A DNA stretch of 64,000 nucleotides from Symsagittifera roscoffensis (Eukaryota; Xenacoelomorpha; Acoela; Convolutidae): contig NC_087071.1 in NCBI RefSeq assembly GCF_963678635.1, positions 15,873,613 to 15,937,612 of the forward strand, written 5' to 3'. The number at the start of each line of letters is the position of its first letter. The first letter of the stretch is position 1. A program made the position numbers and the translations under genes. Of the stretch, positions 11,701 through 23,700 are shown in pieces. The notes below the pieces were generated by a model that worked only from the letters and a program-made list of their open reading frames with translations, searched no databases and was not told the origin of the DNA.

Positions 11701-14700
11701 ATACACTGGGTTAAAAAAATATTTCTGAACTTAAATATTCAATAAAATCATTGTTTTCATAGTTTTTACTTTCAAAAACTCGTGGAAAACATTTTTAAAG
11801 AAAATAACTCTTTTGGGAACTGAAAAAAGATAAAACTAGTTAGAATATAAGCATACCTTCATTGGTTGAAGCGTCTGCGCAATTCAATGTCGTAAGCACC
11901 CATTGTTGAGCTACGAGAGCTCCTGAACACCGCCAGGTTCTTTTCCCATCAATCAATTTGTAAATCTTTCGCATTCTTCTTTACTAGTTATTTTTTACTT
12001 TTTTGTCTAGGAGGAATATCAGCCCAATATCGGCCTGAAGTTATAGTTCTTAAGCCCAAAATTTGTGTTATACTTCAAAGTTCTAGTTTTTAGCATTAGA
12101 ACGGACACCGAAATTTAAATTTTTTAAGTTTAAGGTATTTCAGTCATCGAAAAAATTTATAAGTGAAGAGGTTCAGCAACAATCATAAACGGTGTTTCGG
12201 ATAAAATTTTATTTCACCAAAGCTTCTCTTTTCAATACCGTCGATCCGTTTGACCTCCAATTTAAAGAGAATCTGCAATCTGATATGAAGTTGATCTTTT
12301 AAAGAAAATGCCTTGATTAGATCAACGTGAGAAAAAAATCAACCTAGTTTTACCAACAGCGTAACGTTTTCAAGCTAGAAACTCTATTTCAAAAACTTTA
12401 ATTACAGGTTAATGAAAACGGCAAAATGGAAAACGAAAAACGGATTATGCTAGACGACGCGACATGCCAGTGTACGGGGAGTACTAAATTGGTTTGGGAC
12501 TATGTTAAATGACCGAATTATACGTCGACGAAGCCCTATGCCCTGGCCACCCCAGAGTCCGCGTCTTAACCCACTAGATTTTTTTTCTGTGGATTCACTT
12601 GGCGAAAACTGCACGTCGTGCTTTTCCACGAAGTGTCCAAGAACTCATTCAAATGGTGGGAAAAGCTGGCAAAACGGCCCAAAATTGTGAAGACTCATTA
12701 GAAAAGTTATAGAAAATATTAAGTGTCTCGCTTAAGTTTCAAATAGTTTTTTTAAACAATTTTAAAAGTAATCAAAATTTTCGTCTGTTGTCTGTCATAT
12801 GTATAAAAAATTGTCTTTTTATTCTCTAATGAAAAAATTTATAGCGCTTTAAAAAATAACCGTTTATTTAATACAACCTGTAGTTTTAATGAGAGAAAAT
12901 CTATGCTCAAATCAACTCAGTTTATCGCTGTACTTTGGACAGGTCCGACTTTTCAGAATTAAACGTGTTATTACAATTGCGGAGAATTTTGTTTACGGAA
13001 ACGCAACTACTCCTGTAAAAATTAAGGAACTTGGTTACAACAGACTGTTACAGTTTCCAAAATATTGTAAAAGATCACGGTAAAAAAAGTATATACTGTA
13101 TACCATATTGTAATCAATGAAAATATCAAATTTTATATTCAGTTTCTTGTTTTTCTCAGTAACTATGGTAAGATCAGACCAACACGTGCTTTCTTGGAAG
13201 GAAACAAGGATTGAGTATGTTAATCTTTAACTGCTTTAATAAATAAGTTCAAAGTTGGTCACGCAAACTTATGTGATATTTACAGGAACTTATTGAAGGG
13301 TTTAACACGAAAGGATTTCTGAACCCACTGATTGCTCTGAATGTACAATTTTTTGATGTTCGGGTTTGCCCCGTTTCTATCCTTAATCCGAATAATTAAT
13401 GATTTTACCCAGATTACGGATTTTTGCACCGTTTGTCAGCTGTATCTGACACTATATAAAAGGAAGTTTTCTTCCGCAATTTTTGCATTTCTGTCAAAAT
13501 TGCTCAATGCGTTGACAGTTCGCAGACATCATTTATTAGCAAAGACTTTTTTCAAACTGGTTCAAGTTATGATCTTTATAATTTACCTAGAAGGAACTTT
13601 CCGATTCCCTACAACTTTCCCTTCCTTGAAAATGGAATGCTCCACTCACGATGGAGCATTTATGGTGGATATTTTTGCAAATCAGTTGGTTCCCCATGAT
13701 AGACTTTTACCTCTTTTAGCTCGTTATAAGGGACTATATTTTTTGAGCACGTCAAAAACTTTGTCAAAAGGGCAACTTCCAGTTTAAATGTCCATTTAAT
13801 GGTGCAACACATCTTTTGCGGCATCTATGCCTCTTTTATTGTAGACTTCTATCACCTCTTGATCCATGGGAATATTTCGGGCTCCAACCAGCACCTTGAA
13901 ATTTTCTCTTCCACCTTTGTCGGGGTGGCTTTGATGGCAAGACTCTGAAAATGCCTATACACTGTCTCAGACGGCGCTAGTTCTGGCAACAATAAAATAT
14001 CAAAGAGGCTCGGATGGGAGGAAAAAGTACTCTGTGCGTCATGTAGACGCAGTTTCTTCCAAAATAAATCTTTTGCGAAACTTTCTGCTTTCAACTTAGA
14101 AGGGTTTCTTCCTCTCCTTCTGACTTTCAGAAATTTTCTTCATGGACTCGCTCTCCAGCGAGTCCCTCTCATTTTCGAGAGCTTTAACTATTAATTTGCA
14201 GCCTTCAACGGCTCCCTCCATAATCTGGAGTTTCTCATTTCGTTGTTAACTTCATTTGAGAGAGTCTCAATTGCTCTCTGAGTTGCAGGCTTATCACCCC
14301 CAGCTTCTCGCTGCTATCTAAAGTTCTCTCCGCTTCACTTATCTGACACTTGATATTATCAGCTCCTCGCATGAAATTGGCGCTCGATTCACAACAATTT
14401 TTGGTGGTTAAAGTTGCTCGAGTGGCGCCACAGTTCAATTGTTAGCCTTGACTACTATCCTGAATACATAAGGCCGTACCACCGCCCCTAATTTAAACAG
14501 TGCCGGAGGAAAATAAACAAAATCACCGATTTCTGATTCCGATTGGTTTCATAAAAACCATGTAGAGAAATATATATTTTTAATTCCTACAGTCTACATG
14601 GTGCTTTATTTTCCTTCATCCTAATCCCACAGGTAACACTGTGTTTTTTTACTCTCAATCCCAGAAGTAGCACTGTGTTTTGTTTTAATTGCACCCAAAC

Positions 14701-17700
14701 ATGTCCTTATTTTATTCTTCCAAACTTGCTATGCTTAACTTAATTACTTCCTGGTTGATAAAAAAGTTTTCTTGTTGTCCCGTGCATTGCACATTTGTTT
14801 CCCTTACCAAACATTGTTTGTCTTTTTCCTGTCTATATCTACTTTTTGCAAACCATTGAAATTATAACCAGCTGTTTGTTGGAATTTTTAAGCTTAAATG
14901 GTCAAAATGAGCATCTTTCCCGTTTTGCCCAAGGAAGACCTCTCTTTCTGTTATGGTCTTCCGGCTATGATTCAAAAGTTGTGACAACTGACTGTCTCTC
15001 AAATCTTTATCCGTGAAAAGACCTCAACCGCCTGTATCAAAGGAGCTCAAATTTGCAGAAGGATTTTTTGGCTTAATTGACCTGTTTTTTTTTGCACATT
15101 GAAGTTTGCACAATTAGCCCCCCACTTTTTCAGAGTCGTAACCTTGAGGCGAATTACCCTGTAAAGTATTAAAATTTTACACGTTTCCGGTTACTTTTGC
15201 CAAATGCCAAATAATGTCATCTCTGTCACATTCGTGCTTTTCCAGAAAAAGCAAAATGTTTTCATTTGTTAAAAATTCCTCGTGAAAAAAAGTATCTAGC
15301 TCACTTTGTATTACATTTTTTTTGGTTAATCATTCAAAATATGCTGACAAATTAAACGTGCTTTCCTTAGATGTAAAAAAACAGAAAGATGGTTCGTTTT
15401 ATTCGCGAGTAAACCCTGAACTATGGTTTGATCCCTAAAATTTTCAACAAAAAACGACTCATTTTTTTCCGGAGTTTTCAATTTGCCATGATAGGTAATT
15501 GCTAATCTTGGTTGCCAAGAGTAAAGCGCTACTTGATTTTGAAACTTTTGGTAAAGAAAAAACTGGTCCTCCAGTTTTTTCACATCGTTTATGTACATTA
15601 CCGAATCAAGTTCGAAACTTCTGTTCTTCACTTTCTAACTTGCGCCTTTCCCGTTGGGTGATCAAAAACAAACGCACTACCATTACTTGCCATTTTTACT
15701 TGCGCATACAAGGTCTCCATGGTCAATTGCTCATTGATTAAAACTGAGCCCATTATTTTTTATTAGTAGGAGAAACCCACTCCACTGGATTTACAAATTT
15801 GACTCCTCTAGTCTACGCTTTCCTCATGACAATTTTTGATAAATTTATTTTGAAACTAATTGTAGTCTCTGATGCCAAAATGCTATCCACTTTCTCCCAA
15901 GGCGTAGTAATATCCTCGTTTCCAAAGTCTGTTAATTTAACTTTTTTTTTGTATCCCATAGTTTCTCACACTCTGGTTCACGCAGTGGATAGAAAGTAGG
16001 AATAAGCTTGGAATATTCAAGCCGGTAGGCTGCATCATCCCACCAGTTGCTTTTCTTATGTGCCGTTACTGAAAATGACGCAAAATACATGCATTACTTT
16101 AGGCTTACTTCTGATGCCACCGGTTTAAACATTAGTTCCCCGCTTTTGAGCAATTCTGGTTTCCCTTTTGTTTGAGTGCAATTGCTAATTGTTTATTGAA
16201 TATCATCAGTATCATCATCATAGCCTTTGTGAAACAAGTAGTCCCAAAATTGCATAGGCGCTGGCCGATCGCTCTCTTTTCCAGTATTGTACCGTTTATT
16301 AGCTCCTGCTCCATTCAGTGATTCATTGTTCACATCATTTACAGTACTAGATGTTTTTGGTTTTCCTCCTAATGGTATTTTGGACGCTGTTCTTTTTCCT
16401 ACGCTTCTCCTTGATTCGTCGGTGGGTCTAGTAGGTTGACTCGCTGTAAATGCGATCGGTACTGTGATGACGAATACTTAAATTGGAGTACTGAAATGTT
16501 TGGAAATTATCTTTTCTGATGTAACTGCTTCTCTGTTAGGGGTAGCCTGACTGGGAGAATCTACTTTTGAGTTAGCGTTACGGGAACTCCACATAAACCA
16601 AAATTTTTTTTATTGTTTCTCTGTTTTTTTATTGCATTGATTTTGGCGCGACTATTTTTCTCCCGCATTCTGAGCGTTAATATCGTTCGTTCCTTTAACC
16701 TATCATTATGAATTTTTTGCCGTTTTTTAATTTTTTGGTCTTCAATCACAAAATTCACATCATTTACAATCTTTTCGAAAATGAGTAGTCCGTTATAAAA
16801 CGACCTAAATTTTTTTGCTTGTCCCTTGCCAAGGGTAGAGTTGAAAAGTAGTACTTTGTCGTTCATGTTATACTCAGGTCTGTATTGTTTTCTGTCGTAG
16901 TAAGTATTTTGCCGTTCTTGTTTGGCGTTCATTGTATCACGCATCAGTCCGTAGCTTGTTTGGAGTTCCTTCTTCAGGTTTCTGACGTAGTCGCTTGGCG
17001 TTGCAAATACTTTAGTTTTCAATGTTTCGTGCATGCAGTCTATTGGCAAGGTAAGGGCGACCCAAAATCAATTAATACCGGCTGTATTTTCTCACTGCAT
17101 GAATTGAAGATCTATAAGCCATCATAACTGTTCGAAGATATTTGTTTCAGCCCTTGTCGTTTTCTCCCACATATTTAGATAAGGTTCGTTCGATTGTTCT
17201 GTTAGTTTTTTCAATCTTTGCGCTTCCCTGAGGATGATTTGATGTTGTGCTAGTTCTATCAGTTCCCAGTACGAAACACGTGTTGCTTGGCAGATTTGCT
17301 GGGCAGCCAAAGCTTGAAGTCCAATTATTGACCAATTCCTTAGCTACTTTGTTGCTTCTTGGTTTTGAAAAGGTTCCGCTTCGTACCATTTTGAGAACTG
17401 ATATCCTTTTAGAAGAAATTGCTTGAACCGTTCTGATTCGCGTACCTGTCAAAATGGATGGTTTGGCTACCATGTCTCTAGTGGGTGTTTATGTTTCTCC
17501 CTAGCTTTCTTTTTTGCTATGCATTTTCACAGCTATTAACCTAATGTTTATTATCGCGACTCATTTAAGGCAGTAATACTTTTCTTGAGTACGCTGAAAA
17601 GCCTTTTCGTACACAAAATATGCAAACGATTCATGTTATAAAACGAGCATTTCCTCCATGAACACTGGAGTCACAACAATTTGGACTACGATGTATTCTT

Positions 17701-20700
17701 CTTTGGTGAGATTTTTTTTGAGAGGTCGTTTTCATTTAGCAAATTTTTGAAATTTGAAATTTGATCCCTTGTTGATTGGCAGATTTGCCGGGCAGCCAAA
17801 GCTTGAAGTCCAATTATTGACCAATGCCTTAGCTACTATGTTGCTTCTTGGTTTTGAAAAGGTTTCGCTTCGTACCATTTTGAGAACTGAATGTCCTTTT
17901 AGAAAAATTAATTGAACCGTTCTGATTCGCGTACCTGTCAAAATGGATTGTTTGGCTTCCATGTCTACAGTGGGTGTTTATGTTTCTGCCTAGCTTTTTT
18001 TTGCTATGCATTTTCACAGCTATTAACCTAATGTTTAATATCGCGACTCATTCAAGGCAGTAATACTTTTCTTGGGTACGCTAAAAAGCTTTTTCGTACA
18101 CAAAATATGCAAACGATTCATGATATAAAACGAGCATTTCCTCCATGAACACTGGAGTCACAACAATTTGGACTACGATGTATTTTTCTTTGGTGCGATT
18201 TTTTTTGAGAGGTCGTTTTCAATTAGCAAATTTTTGAAATTTAAACGAAATTTCAATAAAGTCTTTCGGAGCTACTCCTTTGCATTTACTCTGGCCTCTC
18301 CATCTTTTGCACCCAGCTCTTTGCCGTCCTTATTTCATTAGGTTTCAGTTGAACCGTTTGTAATTCCATATCGAGAGTTTATAGATATTGATCCCAGATT
18401 TGTTCGAAATATCTAATGTTTTTCATGTTTGATTAAATACCTCCTCAGTGGTAGTTGGAACCCTTGATAAGCACTCTGCATGTGGAATTTTTTTCCCGCT
18501 TTGTGCTTGATTTCGAATTGGAACTACCCTAGTTTTTCCAACTACCTCGCTATCATACCGTCTGGCTCCTCGAAACTATAAAACCACTCTAAGGCTCTGT
18601 GATCCGTAACTATTTAGAATTATCGTCCCAACAGATAGTTCCGGAAATAATGCGTGAAAAGTACGGTTGCGTATAGCTCGTTTTTGGTTGCAGAGTAATT
18701 TCGTTGTCCTTCATTCAGCGCTTTGCTGGCGTACGCAATAACTTGATCTATGTCTTGCTGTTTTTGTGTCAATATGGCCCCTATCCCAGTTAATGAAGCA
18801 TCTGTTGTTACGGTATACATTTTTTTATCATTTGGATATCCCAGAATTGGTGCTTGCTGCAGTTTTTATTTCAGTTCCTTCAAAGCTTCTTTGCAGGCTT
18901 CATTAAGAAAGAGTTTTTCATTTTTTTAAGAAATTGGTAAAGTTGTTCTGCTGTTTTTCCAAACCCTTCAAAAAACCAATAATTTTTCGAAAGAACCCAA
19001 TGAGTACTAATACCGCCCCAAGTTGTTTGATATAGTAAGGATCATGTATTTCACTGCGTTTATCTTTTCCGGATCAGTTTCTACGCCCTTGTTTGACACA
19101 ATATGTCCAAGAAAATGGAATTTCTTTTGAAAGATTCTACACTTCAACCCTTCTATTTTTAATCCCTCTTTTTTCGTTCGATACAGAATAAGTTCCAACC
19201 TCTCTAGATGTTCTTCAAGTGTTCTACCAAAACTTATAATGTCTTCTAGGTACACCAAAGTAATTTTTGATTGTTCAATCCTCTGTAACCAACTACTAAT
19301 CTGTGGGATCCGTCTTTTTTTAAACAAATATGGATAAAATTGCCCATTTCGAGTGAGTTTGATGAACTAGGTTGCATTTTTCCAAATTCTCCTTGTTCTT
19401 CTTCACGGCTTTCCGCTTTTCAACATTCATACTTCCGTATGCCCGCCGAACTGACTTTGCATCAGCGTTTAATTTTATTTTATGTCTCACTTTATCCGAA
19501 GAATCTCAGTTCGTTGAGCCGCGTGAAAAGACCCGATTATCTTTATCAAGCTACTAAAGAGTCCGTTTCTGTTTTCTCAAGTCGTTAAAATTGTGTTTGA
19601 TTCTGTTGTACTTGAGTTGTTTTCTCAAATCGGTAAAATGAGCGATTTTGCTTGTATGGCATATGTTAATTGCGTCAATTCGCGTGTTCAGAACCTTCAG
19701 GCAGCTGTTTCCTTGGTTTACTCTAACCAGTGAATCAGCCACTAGTAGTTCGAGTTATCTTCGAATTCTTGTATACCTTCAGTTAAACCTACTTTGCTAT
19801 TGAAGACGACGCCGTTTTCATCCTTGATGAGGATTTCTATTTTTCGTGTCTGCGGGGGCTATTGCAAAAGTTCGGACACCGGTCGTAGTTTGTGCTGATA
19901 TAGGTAGCGCTGACCGTTGTTTCGTACTGTATTGTTCGCCAATATTTAGAATACATTTTTTGATATATCATGAAGTCCAAAGCAAGAAGGCAGAATAAGC
20001 AGTTATCCGCTGTTATCAGGAACTCTTGGGCGAATTCGCCAGATTTTTGTTTCATTTTGATTTTGATGTTGATAAGGCCAACTACTTTCAACGTTGAGTT
20101 GTTAGCCGCTAACACTTCATTATTGAAAAGTTTTATGCTTCCCGGCCTTACAAGCCGTTCAAACGTGTCGAAGCTTATGAGAAAATTGCTACATCCACTA
20201 TCTAACAGTCATTTTACCAATTTTCCGTTCATTAACAGATCACATTGAAACATTTTGTTTTGTTCGTTGAGCACAGCCTGATTACGTTGGTTTGTTCCGT
20301 TCTTTTTTTCCAAGGGCGAGCTCGTTTAATGTGGGTAGAGCTTTCACAAGCAAAGTAATTGCGGCAGTTTTTTGCCCAGTGGCCCTTTTGCCCACATAGC
20401 CGACAGTTGTCTTAGTTGTTTTCCCTTCTGGTATTAACATTCCTTTCGCGCGTATTTGGTCCTGGGTGGGAGTTCTTGCTCGGTCTCTTGGACGTTGTTC
20501 CCTATTTGGGTTTCCATTGCATCGTCTTCCTCCCCAGTGGCTGTTGATTCCTCGAGCGTCACTGCTTCGGTAATTATTTTCATTACCAACCGACTTTTGT
20601 TAGACTAGTCTGTTCACCGAGTCTATTAGAATTTTCGTTTCATCCCACCGTATGGCTGCTATTCATGGTGTTTGTTCTTCTTCCTCAATTGTAATTACGG

Positions 20701-23700
20701 CTTCGAAGTGAAGTGCCCACTCTTAAGCATTCGCGATGTTCATGTCCTTACACCCAACTGTCTTGCGGAGCTCAAGTCTAACTTGGCTGTGGTGGACCCC
20801 TTCGAGAAAACCATGGATCACTAAGTGATCCCGTTTGTCCTGGGACTCCTCTGGGTATGCTTTCAGCGCCAATTACTGTAAAACTCCCTGGAAATCTGTT
20901 AACTTTTCTCCTGCCTGCTGCACGCGACGCAATAGCTGTCCGCAGAACACCACCAATTTTTTCACTGTAATGTCATCGAAAAACTTTCAAGGTCTCATCA
21001 TAGCTTATTCTGGTTGCTTCTGGGAGGTTAAGATAAAATCTTAACGCGAAATAAAGCTGACTTTCATCAGTTTTGGTTCCACTTACTCAAAATGTGTTAA
21101 GTAGCTTTCAAAGTTTTTAGAACCGGTGAATACCTCCGGCAATAATATCTCGGCTACCGAAGTTGCCGTTGCCATATTTCAGCCCCATCCTACTTAATTA
21201 TTTAACAACTTATTCCTGTACTTGACGATTTTCTAGTTCTTACTCGCTGTTTTCAGCTTAAGATAACCTTTTTTATGGCCCTCCAACTACAGTTTATCCG
21301 CTCTTATCTCAAAAAATTGGTTTTTCAACACGGTTTTCTTTACCGTTGAATTCGGTTCAATTGATTTTTTGCTTTACAAGATTAACTGACAGTTTACTGC
21401 CCAAATCTGCAGAAAAAAAAATCAAAAGTGATCGATTTATTTTTGGGTCTTCCCGGTTTTTTATATGAAACGTGATTTTAATGTACTTTATTCTTTTACG
21501 CGATTTTAAGGCTTTCCTGACATGCTCGACAATTTTTAAGGTTAAAAAAACTGCAAAAAACAGTTTTATTTGCCTAAAATTAAGTTCTAAGGTACTAAAT
21601 TAGGCATAAATTGAGGCATTTGAGCTGTTGTAAGTCTCCTCGCTTGCTTTTTAGACGAACTAAGACGAAAAATTCTAAATTTCAAACCGAATTTCCTCGA
21701 CGCTAGAAAACATTTTCGTGAATGTTAAATTGTGGTTCAAACCACGACTGAAGGAAAAGCTTTAATATGATGTTTCATGCAACCCAGCTCGATGAGTTTT
21801 TGGTAGTACCTGATTTTGAAAACAAAAAGAAAGAAAACAAACATCCGACTACAAAATTGTACTCCAAATTTTATGGTCGTAACAATTACGCTCGCAATAT
21901 GCAAGCGTCAGCAAAGAGAATTAGTAAATTTGTCGGAATAACATTTTGCTGATCAGATTCGCATAAAATCTTAACACCTGAGAATAGAAAATATAGTTCA
22001 AAGTTTTTCATGACAACAAAAAAACTTTCGATTCTACGAGAAATTGTTTAAATTTCATCGGCTCAGTTGCCGCTTGTTGAGCTTTCATTATTTACTGTGT
22101 GGCTTTGATGTGCTTTCCTTAGATAGAAAATAACTCCAGAAAAACTTGGAGCTTTTTTTAAGTTGTCGTTTTTCAAAGTGTTTTTTGGACTAATTGTTTT
22201 TCCTGTCTGCTAGCTTGCACTGATATTTTGTTGTTGTATCGGAAATGATGCGAAGCCATGCTTCGCCTCTGTGTTTCAAAAAATAATTCAAAACATTCCA
22301 TCATATAACACGTAGGCAGAAAGTTTTCGTATTCGATAATTCCTATAATTTCAAAATGATCTGAAAATATTATAACAAAAAACTTGATAAACGTACACAA
22401 AAAAATGATTTTTACAACTCGAGGAAATACAAAATGATGACAATAAAAGAAGCAGGGCGCTATAGGGTTCCGTTGGAGCTAAGAAGCGGTTATTTACTAA
22501 AACACAATTGAGTTAAGAATGTTACACAAGAACAATCGTTTGTGATGTGCAACTTTTTGTATACATTTCAGCTTTGCAAAAAAAATGGAAAATTCTTAAA
22601 AAGTCAATTCAGATAATAAGTAAAAGACACTAAATTTTGCTGTTTTCAATTATACCAGTAGCTACGAACTGAAAAACAAAAATAATAATACGTAAAATAA
22701 TGACTAAATTGAAAATTGCGATCTTGTAACTCACACCCCCTTTTATAACGAGGCAAAACTGTGTGTTTTGTGAATTGTTAAGGGGTTTCGCAAAGCGACC
22801 GATCTGTTTGATCAGTTTTTTACTTTTGTTTTTTCAGCTCGTGTCGACAAAATTTCAGCTGGCTTAATGAAACGTCTCAGGACTCCAGAGACCTACACTC
22901 GCCTAATTGTGTGCCTAACCATGGCACAGTTTGCCTCGTAATATTGCAATAGGGGGATATTCGTTATTAGTACATAAACTACGTATGCTTAACCGTTAAA
23001 TGTTTTTATAGGGAAGATTCGATACTAGGTACCATTGGGGGGTTTAAAAACAGAGAAACCTTGAAAACAATTGTGTTTTAGCTACTTTTATTAAAAGTTC
23101 AATGAAACCCTTAACTTTGAAAAAAAAATCACCTGTGACTAGTTTTGGAGGTTTAAATTTTGCAAGTTTGGCCAATTTGGGATAATTAACGCGCGATATA
23201 TTTCGTGCTATTAGAGATTATATTCAATCCCACTTAGAAACTCTTGCAAATCGAATTGGGCATGCTATTTGCAATCTTTAAAAGTTTGCTCCAGGCAAAA
23301 TCCACTTGAGACGTTTTACATAGAGTGTGGGTGTTGTTTTTCAAAATAGGCCGCATAAAAAACGCCAAGTCTTTCTTTATTTCGTAAAAAAAATTTTCAT
23401 ACACTTACTTATATGAAAACACATAGTAAAAAATACGGCATAAAGACGGATTTCTTTTATTTCAAGTTTGTTAGGGATCTTATTTGCCTCCATTCGTTTT
23501 TGGTACCTAGTAAAGAATCGATATTCCCTTCCTGTAAATAACTAATTCAACGGCCAGACAAAATTGATTTCAGTACATCGCAAAGGGCTTCCTTTTTTGG
23601 CAATTGTAGGGGGCGGGGATTTAGTTAGCAAAATCGTTTGATAGCAGTAAAAGAAGAATGCCTTGACGTAGAAGCTGCGCCGATTTTGTTCACACATCGT

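Larger units (their letters stand above)
16440..21180 (-). mobile_element. Decayed Ty3/gypsy LTR-retrotransposon (element 1)
   Basis: On the minus strand, in normal order, there are a gag start (ATG at 21175), a CCHC zinc knuckle (about 20.4 kb), a protease active site (about 20.2 kb), reverse transcriptase (19.0-19.3 kb), RNase H (18.6-18.8 kb) and integrase (16.5-17.5 kb). Many stops and frameshifts show it is dead. It sits in an intron in the same orientation as the host gene. No clear LTR pair was identified by eye. Confidence 0.8.
11966..22220 (-). other. Large intron rich in transposon relics (10.3 kb)
   Basis: Separates the tentative exon at 22221 from the protease exon at 11857. It contains two Tc1/mariner-type relics, possible coding fragments (14100..14440, 15326..15631) and the decayed Ty3/gypsy element of about 16.4-21.2 kb. 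The interval 12720..13800 shows nothing firmly assignable. Confidence 0.45.
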
